Below are positions 23,694-31,900 of a DNA stretch of 64,000 nt, piece after piece. The stretch comes from an uncultured Oscillospiraceae bacterium (lineage in GTDB: Bacteria > Bacillota > Clostridia > Oscillospirales > Acutalibacteraceae). How positions within the stretch are numbered: the first letter of the stretch is position 1; each line of letters starts with the position of its first letter. A model generated the notes under the pieces. That model was given only the letters and a program-made list of their open reading frames with translations. It searched no databases and was not told the origin of the DNA. A program made the translations under genes and the position numbers. Location of the stretch: contig CAJJNV010000001.1 in the NCBI GenBank assembly GCA_905193225.1, forward strand, positions 124,001-188,000. The letters are read 5' to 3'.

Positions 23694-26620
23694 AAAAGCT
23701 TGGATTTGACATAGGCTCAACCACCATGAAATGCGTGCTGACAAACGAGCAGGGAGAAATTCTTTTTTCCGATTATCGCCGTCATCAGGCCAAAATTTCC
23801 GAAACCGCCCTTGAAATTCTCGACGAGGTAAAAAAGCATTGCGGCGAAGAGGCTATCGGTGCTGCAATGTCAGGATCGGCGGGAATGGGCATTGCCGAAA
23901 AGCTTAACATTCCCTTTGTCCAGGAGGTATACGCCGAAAAAACAGCGGTGGAGCGGCTCAGCCCCGGCACCGATGCGGTTATCGAGCTTGGCGGAGAGGA
24001 TGCAAAGATTCTTTTCTTGACCGGCGGATTCGAAATGCGTATGAACGGCACCTGTGCCGGCGGAACGGGAGCGTTTATCGACCAGATGGCCTCTCTTATG
24101 AAAATATCTCCCGACGAGATGAATGACCTTGCAAAGTGTCGTCAGAACCCTTGCGTTATCGCTTCCCGATGCGGCGTTTTCGCAAAATCCGACATTCAGC
24201 CTCTGCTCAATCAGGGTGTCAGACGCGAGGACATCGCCGCGGGAATTTTTAAGGCCGTGGTCAATCAAACCATCGCAGGCCTTGCTCAGGGGCGCAGCAT
24301 CAAGGGCAACATTCTCTATCTCGGCGGACCGCTGACCTTTTTATCCGAACTAAGAGCCTCTTTCGATGAAAGCCTTGAAACAAAAGGCGTCTGTCCGGAG
24401 AATTCTCTCTATTATGTGGCTCTCGGAGCGGCCTTTTCTGATGTTTATAAGCAAACATCCGCGGATGAGCTAAGCCTCCTTTTTAAGGGCAGTCTCAAGC
24501 CCGCAGGCTACGTTCACACCCCTCCCCTTTTTGAAAGCGAGAAACAATATGAACTGTTCAAAAAGCGTCATGATGCCGCCTCTGCAGGAATAAAAGAGAC
24601 AGACAGCCCGGCAGGCAAGATGTATCTCGGCGTTGACGCAGGCTCCACCACCGTAAAGATCCTTTTGATCGATGAAAACGGCAACATTTTCCGCCCATTC
24701 TACGCTCCTAACGACGGCAATCCCGTTTTGGCGGTCAAAAACTATCTTTTAAAGGTTTATAACGATTTCCCCGACATCGATATTGCAGGCTCTGCGGCCA
24801 CGGGATACGGCGAGGAACTTATCAAAAACGCCTTTTCCCTTGATTTCGGCATTGTCGAAACGGTGGCTCATTACACCGCCGCAAAAAAATTTCGCGAAAA
24901 TGTTGATTTTATACTCGATATCGGCGGCCAGGACATAAAATGCTTCCACATAAAAAACGGAAACATTGACAATATTTATTTAAACGAGGCCTGCTCCTCG
25001 GGCTGCGGCTCCTTTTTGCAAACCTTCGCCAAGGCTCTCGGATATGACCCCGCGCAGTTTTCAAAGCTTGGGCTTTTTGCCGACGCACCGGTCTCTCTCG
25101 GTTCAAGATGTACCGTCTTTATGAACAGTGCCGTTAAACAGGCGCAAAAGGACGGCGCAAGCATAGAAAATATTGCGGCAGGACTGTCGGTCAGCGTGGT
25201 CAAAAACGCTCTTTACAAAGTCATACGCTGTAAGGACGCCGACAGGATTGGCAAAAACATCGTGGTGCAGGGCGGTACATTTTTAAACGACTGCGTGCTT
25301 CGCGCCTTTGAACAGGAAATCGGCCGCGAGGTTATCCGTCCTAAATACTCTCCCGTTATGGGAGCATACGGCGCGGCTCTTTACGCCCTTAAAAACGCCG
25401 ACGGTCAAAGCTCTATAATTTCAAAAAATCAACTCGAAAGCTTTGAACACAAGGTTTCATCCATCACCTGCAACGGCTGCACTAACCACTGTACCCTCAC
25501 CATAAACAGCTTCTCGAGCGGACGAAAATACATAGCCGGAAACCGCTGTTCAAAGCCTGTATCGGGTAAACAGCAAAAAATCGAGCTTAATATTTACGAC
25601 TATAAGCTGTCGCTGCTGGAGGACTTTATGTACACGCCTATTGTCCCCGGCAAAAAGACCATCGGCCTGCCATTGGGACTTAATATGTATGAGCTTCTGC
25701 CCTTCTGGCACACATTTTTCACTTCCCTCGGTTTTAATGTATTGGTCTCTCCCCTGTCCGACCGGCAGCTTTATCTCGAAGGGCAGCACACCATCCCCTC
25801 CGACACCGTTTGCTACCCCGCAAAAATTATACACGGCCACATAGATTACCTCATAAAACACCGTCCCGATGCGATTTTCTACCCCGATATGAGCTACAAT
25901 GTGGATGAGGGACTGGGTGTAAACCATTTCAACTGTCCGGTTGTGGCATATTATCCCCAGGTCATTAAAGACAATGTAAGCGAGCTTGAGAACATCACGT
26001 TTATCTGCGACTTTTTAAGCCTTGCAAAACCGAAGCAGTTTGAAAAGCGCATATCCGATGTTCTAAAAAAATATTTTCCGTGCATTCAAAAAAGCAATAT
26101 AAAGGTTGCGGTAAAAAAAGCTTACGCCGCCTATTCCGATTATCTTGCAAACATACGAGCCAAGGCCGACGAATTTATAAAAGCGGCCAAGGAACAAGGC
26201 ACACCGATTATTGTACTTGCAGGACGGCCCTATCATCTCGATCCCGAGATAAACCACGGTATAGACAAGCTGCTTTGCAGGCTTGGCGCTGCCGTCATAA
26301 GCGAGGACAGCATCAGCCACCTTGTGAAGCCGTTTGCGGTGAATGTGCGCAACCAGTGGACCTATCACGCCCGACTTTACGCCGCCGCCAAATATGTAGC
26401 CCTTGCGCCCAAAGCGCTTGATATAAACCTTGTGCAGCTTGTATCCTTCGGCTGCGGAGTGGATGCCGTAACCTCCGATGAGGTGCGCTCCATTCTCGAA
26501 CAAGGCGGTAAGCTTTATACCCAGCTTAAAATCGACGAAATATCAAATGTTGGAGCGGCCACCATAAGGCTGAGAAGCCTTTTTGCCATTTCCCGCGAAA
26601 AGAGGAGAAACAATGGGTAA
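23690..26620 (+). CDS. Acyl-CoA dehydratase activase-like protein, two BcrAD/BadFG domains plus DUF2229
   Basis: The 976-residue product has two tandem actin-like ATPase domains: GFDIGSTTMKCVLT (residue 4) with NGTCAGGTGAFIDQMA, and YLGVDAGSTTVKILLI (about 310) with NEACSSGCGSFLQTFA. The paired Gly-Cys segments are the iron-sulfur cluster ligands of HgdC-type activators. A cysteine block CNGCTNHCTL (about 600) and a DUF2229 domain (KTIGLPLGLNMYELLPFW, about 660, to the C-terminus with AGRPYHLDPEINHGID) follow. I start it at ATG 23690, overlapping the preceding stop; the open frame to 23627 has no ribosome binding site. In many Clostridia this and the preceding gene are one ~1,400-residue protein, so this is a split, reordered version. 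Confidence 0.82.
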   Translation: MKKLGFDIGSTTMKCVLTNEQGEILFSDYRRHQAKISETALEILDEVKKHCGEEAIGAAMSGSAGMGIAEKLNIPFVQEVYAEKTAVERLSPGTDAVIELGGEDAKILFLTGGFEMRMNGTCAGGTGAFIDQMASLMKISPDEMNDLAKCRQNPCVIASRCGVFAKSDIQPLLNQGVRREDIAAGIFKAVVNQTIAGLAQGRSIKGNILYLGGPLTFLSELRASFDESLETKGVCPENSLYYVALGAAFSDVYKQTSADELSLLFKGSLKPAGYVHTPPLFESEKQYELFKKRHDAASAGIKETDSPAGKMYLGVDAGSTTVKILLIDENGNIFRPFYAPNDGNPVLAVKNYLLKVYNDFPDIDIAGSAATGYGEELIKNAFSLDFGIVETVAHYTAAKKFRENVDFILDIGGQDIKCFHIKNGNIDNIYLNEACSSGCGSFLQTFAKALGYDPAQFSKLGLFADAPVSLGSRCTVFMNSAVKQAQKDGASIENIAAGLSVSVVKNALYKVIRCKDADRIGKNIVVQGGTFLNDCVLRAFEQEIGREVIRPKYSPVMGAYGAALYALKNADGQSSIISKNQLESFEHKVSSITCNGCTNHCTLTINSFSSGRKYIAGNRCSKPVSGKQQKIELNIYDYKLSLLEDFMYTPIVPGKKTIGLPLGLNMYELLPFWHTFFTSLGFNVLVSPLSDRQLYLEGQHTIPSDTVCYPAKIIHGHIDYLIKHRPDAIFYPDMSYNVDEGLGVNHFNCPVVAYYPQVIKDNVSELENITFICDFLSLAKPKQFEKRISDVLKKYFPCIQKSNIKVAVKKAYAAYSDYLANIRAKADEFIKAAKEQGTPIIVLAGRPYHLDPEINHGIDKLLCRLGAAVISEDSISHLVKPFAVNVRNQWTYHARLYAAAKYVALAPKALDINLVQLVSFGCGVDAVTSDEVRSILEQGGKLYTQLKIDEISNVGAATIRLRSLFAISREKRRNNG

Positions 26621-27233
26621 AGCAATTTTATATGTTTTTGCGGCCATTACCGCCTACCTTGTCGGAGGAATAAACCCCGCCATTGTGCTTTCAAAGCTCA
26701 TTTACAAAAAGGACATCCGCACGCTTGGAAGCAAAAACCCCGGTTTTACAAACTTCAAACGGGTTTTCGGGAAAAAATATGCCTGGCTTGTTTTCGGCCT
26801 CGACCTTTTTAAATCGGCGCTTCTGTGCTGCGTTTTCGGCCCCGTTTTTTCGGCGGCGGCAGGGTCTTTCTCTCTGGGAGCGGCCTATGTGGGGCTGTTT
26901 GCAATGATCGGACACGCCTTTCCGATATGGTACGGATTTATCGGCGGAAAATGTTTTTCGGTGGGAGCGGCGGCCATATGGTTTGTCGACTGGCGGGCAG
27001 CTCTCATTGCCGCAGGTATAATGCTTATATTGCTCTTTACGGTAAAGATAATGTCGCTGTCGGTAATTCTCGCGGCCGTTTCCTGCCCCATATCGCTTGT
27101 TGTCTTCGGCGTGCAGCCTACATCGGTCACTATAATATGCGCCCTTTCGGTGGCACTGCTTATTTTCCGCCATAAGGCTAACATCAAGCGCCTTTTCAAG
27201 GGCAAGGAAAGCAAGTTTTACATTTTCAAATAA
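26613..27233 (+). CDS. plsY: Glycerol-3-phosphate acyltransferase PlsY
   Basis: PlsY transfers acyl groups from acyl-phosphate to glycerol-3-phosphate at the membrane. The 206-residue product has five or so membrane helices and the three PlsY motifs in somewhat diverged form: GSKNPGFTNFKRVFG (about residue 38; usual GSGNPGATN), GHAFPIWYGFIGGKCFSVG (about 105; usual GGKGVAT) and a distal helix. The changes Ala to Phe and GV to CF are unusual. The start at 26613 follows AAGAGGAG and overlaps the activase gene by eight bases. A second, more canonical plsY elsewhere in the genome is possible. Confidence 0.82.
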   Translation: MGKAILYVFAAITAYLVGGINPAIVLSKLIYKKDIRTLGSKNPGFTNFKRVFGKKYAWLVFGLDLFKSALLCCVFGPVFSAAAGSFSLGAAYVGLFAMIGHAFPIWYGFIGGKCFSVGAAAIWFVDWRAALIAAGIMLILLFTVKIMSLSVILAAVSCPISLVVFGVQPTSVTIICALSVALLIFRHKANIKRLFKGKESKFYIFK

Positions 27234-27267
27234 CAAACAACACCCGATATAAACCAAGAAACGGAAA

Positions 27268-27315
27268 ACCGCCCGGCAGACTTTTAAACCAAGTCCGCCG
27301 AGCGGTCATTTTTAT
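27268..27315. terminator. Bidirectional terminator after plsY
   Basis: ACCGCCCGGCAGACTT (27268-27283) pairs with AAGTCCGCCGAGCGGT (27291-27306) through two mismatches. Plus-strand tail CATTTTTAT; minus-strand tail TTTTCCGTTTC, so it also serves the gene at 27417. Confidence 0.85.
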
Positions 27316-27416
27316 ATATTCGCTTTCGACAGGATTATGCCAAAACTTCAGCTAAACGCTGCTGTTCCTTTGTCGAATAGAAACATTATTTTTACACAAT
27401 TCAAAGCTTTGCAACG

Positions 27417-28031
27417 TTACTGAGCGCATTTCTTGCAGGGTGTTTTGCCTTCCGAAATGGCCTCTTCAAGGGTGGTTTCATAAGCATTATCCCCGCCGCA
27501 GGATGCCAAAAGATGATATTTCTTTCCCGACGGCGTGACATACACCATTGATCCGTTTGATTGATTTTCCGAAGCTTTTCCCCCACCGGCGTTGCTGCCG
27601 TTTTGACCGGACTTTGCAAAGTTTTCGTTGCTGCCGCTCTTTGCTGCATTTTTCTGAGCATTACCGCTGCCGTCATTGTCCGAAGCCTTTGCATCTTCAG
27701 ACAAAACATCGGAAATTGCACTGTCGGCCGTTTCTGCTTCCGACAAAGCCGTCTGCTGCCCGTCTGAAACGTCGTTATACTTCTTGGTTTGCGGATTGCT
27801 TACGGTGTCAGACGATGTAATGAAAAAATCAGGATCGGTGTACATTGAATTGTTTGCCCGATCGAGCAGAAAAAATCCCGTTGCATTACCTAAAATGAAA
27901 AATGTAAGTGAAAAGATGATTACAAGAAAAACAGTGTTGCGATCAAAAAGCTTTTTGGAATGCTGTTCCTCTTCCCACCCGTCTGTTTCAATTAAACCGT
28001 CTTCGTCCTTTGCGGCTTCTTTCTTTTTCAT
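27417..28031 (-). CDS. Membrane-anchored protein with C-terminal cysteine domain
   Basis: The 204-residue product has a charged N-terminus (about 1-35), one membrane helix (FLVIIFSLTFFILGNATGFFLL, residues about 35-57), a Ser/Asn/Gly-rich linker and a small C-terminal domain reading VYVTPSGKKYHLLASCGG, then TTLEEAISEGKTPCKKCAQ. That domain, with 'G-K-x-Y-H' and a final CxxC, is common at the ends of surface proteins and nucleases in Firmicutes and may bind zinc. Topology is N-terminus inside, domain outside. Function unknown. It is followed by the plsY terminator. Confidence 0.75.
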   Translation of the reverse strand: MKKKEAAKDEDGLIETDGWEEEQHSKKLFDRNTVFLVIIFSLTFFILGNATGFFLLDRANNSMYTDPDFFITSSDTVSNPQTKKYNDVSDGQQTALSEAETADSAISDVLSEDAKASDNDGSGNAQKNAAKSGSNENFAKSGQNGSNAGGGKASENQSNGSMVYVTPSGKKYHLLASCGGDNAYETTLEEAISEGKTPCKKCAQ

Positions 28032-28077
28032 AGCTCTGTTTCGCTTCCTCTTTTAATTTAAACCAATCAGAACATAA

Positions 28078-29766
28078 TTATTTCAAATTGACCTTAGGAA
28101 GGTTGTCCACGATACCGACAGCATATTGAAGAACAGCAAGAGCATCGGAAACGGTAACTCCCTCACTTCCGTCCACGTCGGCGAGAATGGTCTGTTTTTC
28201 GTCAAATTCGACCAACCCAACCGACTTCTGGAGCGTTACCAACGCATCGGAAATATCAACGGTAAGATCGCGGTTGACATCACCGTAAAGCTTAGGCTCA
28301 TATGTTAAAATAACTTCCTTGCTAAGCCGGTCATTAAAGGTCAGAATGCCATCCTTAAAGGTCGAGGGAATCTCCTCAAGTGTGGTTATCTTAAGGTGAT
28401 TAACCTTTACGGTGCCGTCGAAAACACTGTCCGGATCAAGCTTCATCGAGAAGGTCAGAGGCTCTTCAAGGGCGACTTCCTTATTCCCTTCAAGAATCGA
28501 TATGTCAAGAACCTTGGCATCATATCCCTTTTCGATATTTCTCTTTGCAAGAATATATTTACCGCCCGAGGTAATGGGCTCAACCTTTAAGGCTTGGTCG
28601 ACGCCGATTTTTGCCGAAATACCGCTGGCCTCATCGGTAACGATTTTGCGGGTAAGCTTAAACTCCACGGCCGCGGTAGTTACGTTAAAGGTGCGGTAAT
28701 AGAGATAAAGCTTATCGCCCAGAGGCAGCCACGCAGGTCCGTCATATGCGTAATCCCACTCGGTAAATTCGTGGAGGGCATTGGGAGCCTTTTCCCAGTG
28801 AATCATATCCTTGGAGCGGGCAAACATATGTCCCCAGCTGGCGTGCTGGAAGTCGTAATAAACGGTGGTGCTGTCGGTGCTGACCTCGTAGCACATATAG
28901 TAATAATCCTTATATTTAATTATATCGCGGCGGCCGCAGGTTCCGCTGTCGTGATCTTCTTTATTGTCAGAGGTCTCGATGATGGGACCGTCATGTATGG
29001 TAAGATTCATAAGGTCGGTACCGTATGCAACGCCTATCTGAACGTCTCTCTTGCCGTTGACGTTTCCGAAACCGTGAAATGTCACATACCACATATCGCC
29101 CTCTTTATAGATATCGGGTGTGCCGACGTTATAGCTCGTCCAGGCGCCGCCCTTTTTGTGGTCGATAATTATGCCTTTTTTGTCGAAATGGATACCGTCG
29201 GTGGAGGTTGCAAGAGCAACATCGCCGTTGTTGCCGGCCTGGTTGCATTCATATGCCACATACCATATTCCGTCCTCGTACCACACTCCGGGGAAACTGG
29301 CCATATATCCGTCATAACCGGTATCGGCTTCGGCGGCAATAACAAGACCCTTGTGGTCAAAATTGATTCCGTCAGTGGTGGTGGCAAGACCGATGCAGGA
29401 ACGCTCGATGGGCTTTCCTTCGTCGTTTATGCCGTATGCACCGTTGTTATCGTCCCATTTAATGTAGTATGCGTAGGTCACTCCGTCGACCGTGACAAAA
29501 TCGGGGAAATGCATTTTAACGTCGCCGGCATCGTCAACAATTCCGTTGCCGTTTTTGTCCTCAAAGCCAACCTCGCGGCGATCGGGATCCTCGACTTCGA
29601 TGGTGTCTCCGGTAAAAATGCCCTCAAGCAGCGCGCCCACCGTATCGGAAACGGGTTTATCTATCTCCCCCGTTTTTGTATCAACATACTGAAAAGCATA
29701 TCCCGATACCGTGCAGCTCACAACTACGCAAAGAGCGGAAATTGCCGAAATAATTTTTTTGAACAT
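28078..29766 (-). CDS. Secreted beta-propeller glycosidase-like protein with C-terminal dockerin
   Basis: The 562-residue product has a signal peptide (FKKIISAISALCVVVSCTVSGYA). Residues about 55-360 carry repeated blades such as SCIGLATTTDGINFDHKGLV and DVALATSTDGIHFDKKGII, matching the five-bladed propeller fold of GH43/GH32/GH117-type enzymes; HFPDFVTVDG holds a candidate catalytic Asp. A beta domain (about 370-490) follows, then a type I dockerin (GDVNRDLTVDISDALVTLQK and ADVDGSEGVTVSDALAVL), the two Ca-binding repeats that dock to cohesins. The start at 29766 suits the signal peptide and the promoter at 29802-29830. Substrate unknown. Confidence 0.8.
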   Translation of the reverse strand: MFKKIISAISALCVVVSCTVSGYAFQYVDTKTGEIDKPVSDTVGALLEGIFTGDTIEVEDPDRREVGFEDKNGNGIVDDAGDVKMHFPDFVTVDGVTYAYYIKWDDNNGAYGINDEGKPIERSCIGLATTTDGINFDHKGLVIAAEADTGYDGYMASFPGVWYEDGIWYVAYECNQAGNNGDVALATSTDGIHFDKKGIIIDHKKGGAWTSYNVGTPDIYKEGDMWYVTFHGFGNVNGKRDVQIGVAYGTDLMNLTIHDGPIIETSDNKEDHDSGTCGRRDIIKYKDYYYMCYEVSTDSTTVYYDFQHASWGHMFARSKDMIHWEKAPNALHEFTEWDYAYDGPAWLPLGDKLYLYYRTFNVTTAAVEFKLTRKIVTDEASGISAKIGVDQALKVEPITSGGKYILAKRNIEKGYDAKVLDISILEGNKEVALEEPLTFSMKLDPDSVFDGTVKVNHLKITTLEEIPSTFKDGILTFNDRLSKEVILTYEPKLYGDVNRDLTVDISDALVTLQKSVGLVEFDEKQTILADVDGSEGVTVSDALAVLQYAVGIVDNLPKVNLK

Positions 29767-29801
29767 TTTCTCACGTCTCTCCATATTATAATTCGTCAAA
29801 A

Positions 29802-29830
29802 ATTATAACAGAGTGCCCATAAAAAGTCAA
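29802..29830 (-). promoter_or_regulatory. Promoter of the dockerin protein gene
   Basis: On the minus strand TTGACT (29830-29825), 17-bp spacer, consensus TATAAT (29807-29802). The predicted start near 29795 rules out the longer frame beginning at 29799. Confidence 0.85.
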
Positions 29831-29941
29831 CGATTTTACCAAACATTTTTTAATCTGTTTGTATAGAATATTTGTATGTCCCGATGTGAGGATTATATAG
29901 CATAACCGTACAGCCGGATTTAAACCGACATATACTGTGAC

Positions 29942-30502
29942 CTAAAACGGCGATAATATAAGCTTTGCGTGCTCTTTAAGCATAGGCTCCATAAGGGCGG
30001 CGTCCTTCTCTTTTTTTGCAAATTCGCAAAGTATATTCTTCTGACGTTGAGACATATGCTCTTTAACAAGCAGATAATATTTGTTTTTAAAAAGAAAAAG
30101 CTCACTGTCAAGCCTTTGCCGAAAGCTCTTTTTTGCCGCCGTTACACCCCTTAACAGATCATCACTGTTCTCAAATCGGAAAATCACAAAATCATTCTGT
30201 TTTATTACCCGATATTTTTTTGCGGCAAAGCCTTTCCTTTGCTCACTCTCATTTTCTTTGCAAAGATGAGTAAAATATATAACGCACCCCCCTTTGGGAG
30301 CGGGAAAAACCTCTATCAAAACCTTTGAACCGGTATATTTTTTTGAAAAAACGCTTTGGCAAAAGGACATCAGCCGATCAATCATCAGCTTTGTCAGACA
30401 GTTACCGTAATCAATCTGATGATATGTCAATCCGAAAAGCGAAAGATCGTCGGACGACATAAAAATTCCAACCGTTTGGTCGCTATCTTTTTTTATTTCC
30501 AT
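29942..30502 (-). CDS. MecA-like ClpC adaptor protein
   Basis: The 186-residue product resembles MecA/YpbH: an N-terminal domain with VGIFMSSDDLSLFGLTYHQI, an acidic/basic linker (CKENESEQRKG), and a C-terminal alpha/beta domain beginning about residue 100 (YRVIKQNDFVIFRFENSDDLL) and containing FLFKNKYYLLVKEHMSQRQ. MecA delivers substrates such as ComK to ClpCP. Similarity is moderate and read by eye; other small two-domain proteins are possible. GGAGGGGGT precedes the ATG and a consensus promoter lies at 30595-30623. Monocistronic. Confidence 0.6.
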   Translation of the reverse strand: MEIKKDSDQTVGIFMSSDDLSLFGLTYHQIDYGNCLTKLMIDRLMSFCQSVFSKKYTGSKVLIEVFPAPKGGCVIYFTHLCKENESEQRKGFAAKKYRVIKQNDFVIFRFENSDDLLRGVTAAKKSFRQRLDSELFLFKNKYYLLVKEHMSQRQKNILCEFAKKEKDAALMEPMLKEHAKLILSPF

Positions 30503-30594
30503 TTTACCCCCTCCGATGAAATATGTCTTCGGTCGACCGCCGACAACACCAATCCTTGTAACACATACGGTTTGAATAAATACCGCTCTTCTAT

Positions 30595-30623
30595 ATAATA
30601 TTACGAGGACCGGCTTTGTGCAA
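30595..30623 (-). promoter_or_regulatory. Promoter of the MecA-like gene
   Basis: On the minus strand TTGCAC (30623-30618), 17-bp spacer, TATTAT (30600-30595), giving a leader of about 85 bases. Confidence 0.75.
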
Positions 30624-30701
30624 GCGGTGAATTGTTGGAAATAAAATTTCCTTTACGGGGAATGTGTCAAACAAAGAAAAACTAACGCCAATGAAATACG
30701 C

Positions 30702-30734
30702 AAAAAAAAGGGAACGACCGCAATCGTTCCCTTT
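30702..30734 (-). terminator. Terminator of the ribokinase gene
   Basis: On the minus strand AAAGGGAACGA (30734-30724) and TCGTTCCCTTT (30717-30707) form a perfect 11-bp stem with a six-base loop, followed by an unbroken T run (30709-30702). Confidence 0.92.
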
Positions 30735-30788
30735 AATATTTTTAAAGCTGTATTTTAATCCTTAATCTAATCTGCCGAAAAGATCAAA

Positions 30789-31724
30789 TCAAAGTTTGAT
30801 TTTATAGAATCTCTCAAGAAGTTCAAGAACCTCTTCCCTCTTGGGCATAGAGGGGCCGGAGCCGGGGCGTGTAACCGAAATGGAGGCCACACAGTTGGCA
30901 AATTTAAGAGCGGTGTCCACCGGCATCTTTTCGGCGACGGCAACGGCAAAACCGCCGTTAAAGGCATCTCCTGCACCGGTGGAGTCGACCGATTTAAGGT
31001 CGGTGGTGGGGACAAGCACCTTGTATCCGTCCTCGCCGCTGTAATAAACGCCTCTCTTGCCGAGGGTGATTATAACATTCTTAACGCCCATATCGTGAAG
31101 CTTTGCGGCAGCCTTTTCGGCGTCATTTTCGTCAACAACGGGGACTCCGGTGAAGAACTCGGCCTCGGTCTCGTTGGGGGTAAGATAATCTATTCCGTCA
31201 AAAAGTCCCTCGGGAGTTTTCTGGAAAGGAGCGGGATTTAAGATGATGGGCACACCGTATTTCTGAGCAAGCTTTTTGCCCTCGAGAATGGACTCCTCGC
31301 TGGTTTCAAGCTGCATAATAAGAACATCGCAATCCTTGAAATCCTCCTCGGCATTATCAACCTCGGCGGCGGTAAGCTTGTCGTTGGCGTCCTTGATAAC
31401 AACAATGCGGTTGTCGCCGTTGTCATCGACCTCGATAAGGGCAGAGCCTGTTCCGACATTTTCGTCCTCATATATGTACTTCATAGACATATTTTCGTTC
31501 TTATAGTGATCGGTCATTATTTTCTGAAGAAAATCCTTTCCGGTCTTGGAAATCATATAAACCTCTCCGCCTGCACGGGCTGCGGCAGTGGCCTGATTGT
31601 TTCCTTTTCCGCCGGGGCCGAATTTAAGGCTTGTTCCGAGAGCCGTCTCCCCTACCACCGGGAAATGAGGGGTGTGGGCCGAAACATCCACAATAAGGCT
31701 TCCGACAACTAAAATTTTACTCAT
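30789..31724 (-). CDS. rbsK: Ribokinase (PfkB family)
   Basis: Ribokinase phosphorylates D-ribose to ribose-5-phosphate. The 311-residue product has VVGSLIVDVSAHTPHFPVVG at the start, the substrate-binding FGPGGKGNNQATAAARAG (about residue 35), PNETEAEFFTG (about 185), and the anion hole STGAGDAFNGGFAVAVAE (about 245) with the catalytic Asp. ATG 31724 is chosen because CGGAGG precedes it; the frame extends 18 codons further without support. No ribose transporter is adjacent, so the ribose may come from nucleoside salvage. Confidence 0.92.
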   Translation of the reverse strand: MSKILVVGSLIVDVSAHTPHFPVVGETALGTSLKFGPGGKGNNQATAAARAGGEVYMISKTGKDFLQKIMTDHYKNENMSMKYIYEDENVGTGSALIEVDDNGDNRIVVIKDANDKLTAAEVDNAEEDFKDCDVLIMQLETSEESILEGKKLAQKYGVPIILNPAPFQKTPEGLFDGIDYLTPNETEAEFFTGVPVVDENDAEKAAAKLHDMGVKNVIITLGKRGVYYSGEDGYKVLVPTTDLKSVDSTGAGDAFNGGFAVAVAEKMPVDTALKFANCVASISVTRPGSGPSMPKREEVLELLERFYKIKL

Positions 31725-31761
31725 AGACAAAACCTCCGAAATTTTATAGAGTAATACAGGT

Positions 31762-31789
31762 ATTTTATTTCTTTTCAATAATAATGCAA
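31762..31789 (-). promoter_or_regulatory. Candidate promoter of rbsK
   Basis: On the minus strand TTGCAT (31789-31784), 16-bp spacer, TAAAAT (31767-31762), about 38 bp upstream of the ATG. Confidence 0.5.
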
Positions 31790-31900
31790 CTTATCGTTTT
31801 TATTTTTACAAAAAAGAAAAATAAAAATATATTTTTACATAAATTCATATGCTCCCCTCATATGATTTAAGGAAGACAATATAAAAAAGGGAGACAGCCT

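Noticed and set aside
28594..29808. 404-codon plus-strand open frame opposite the dockerin gene
   Set aside because: Antisense to a gene with signal peptide, promoter and recognised domains; no start signals of its own.
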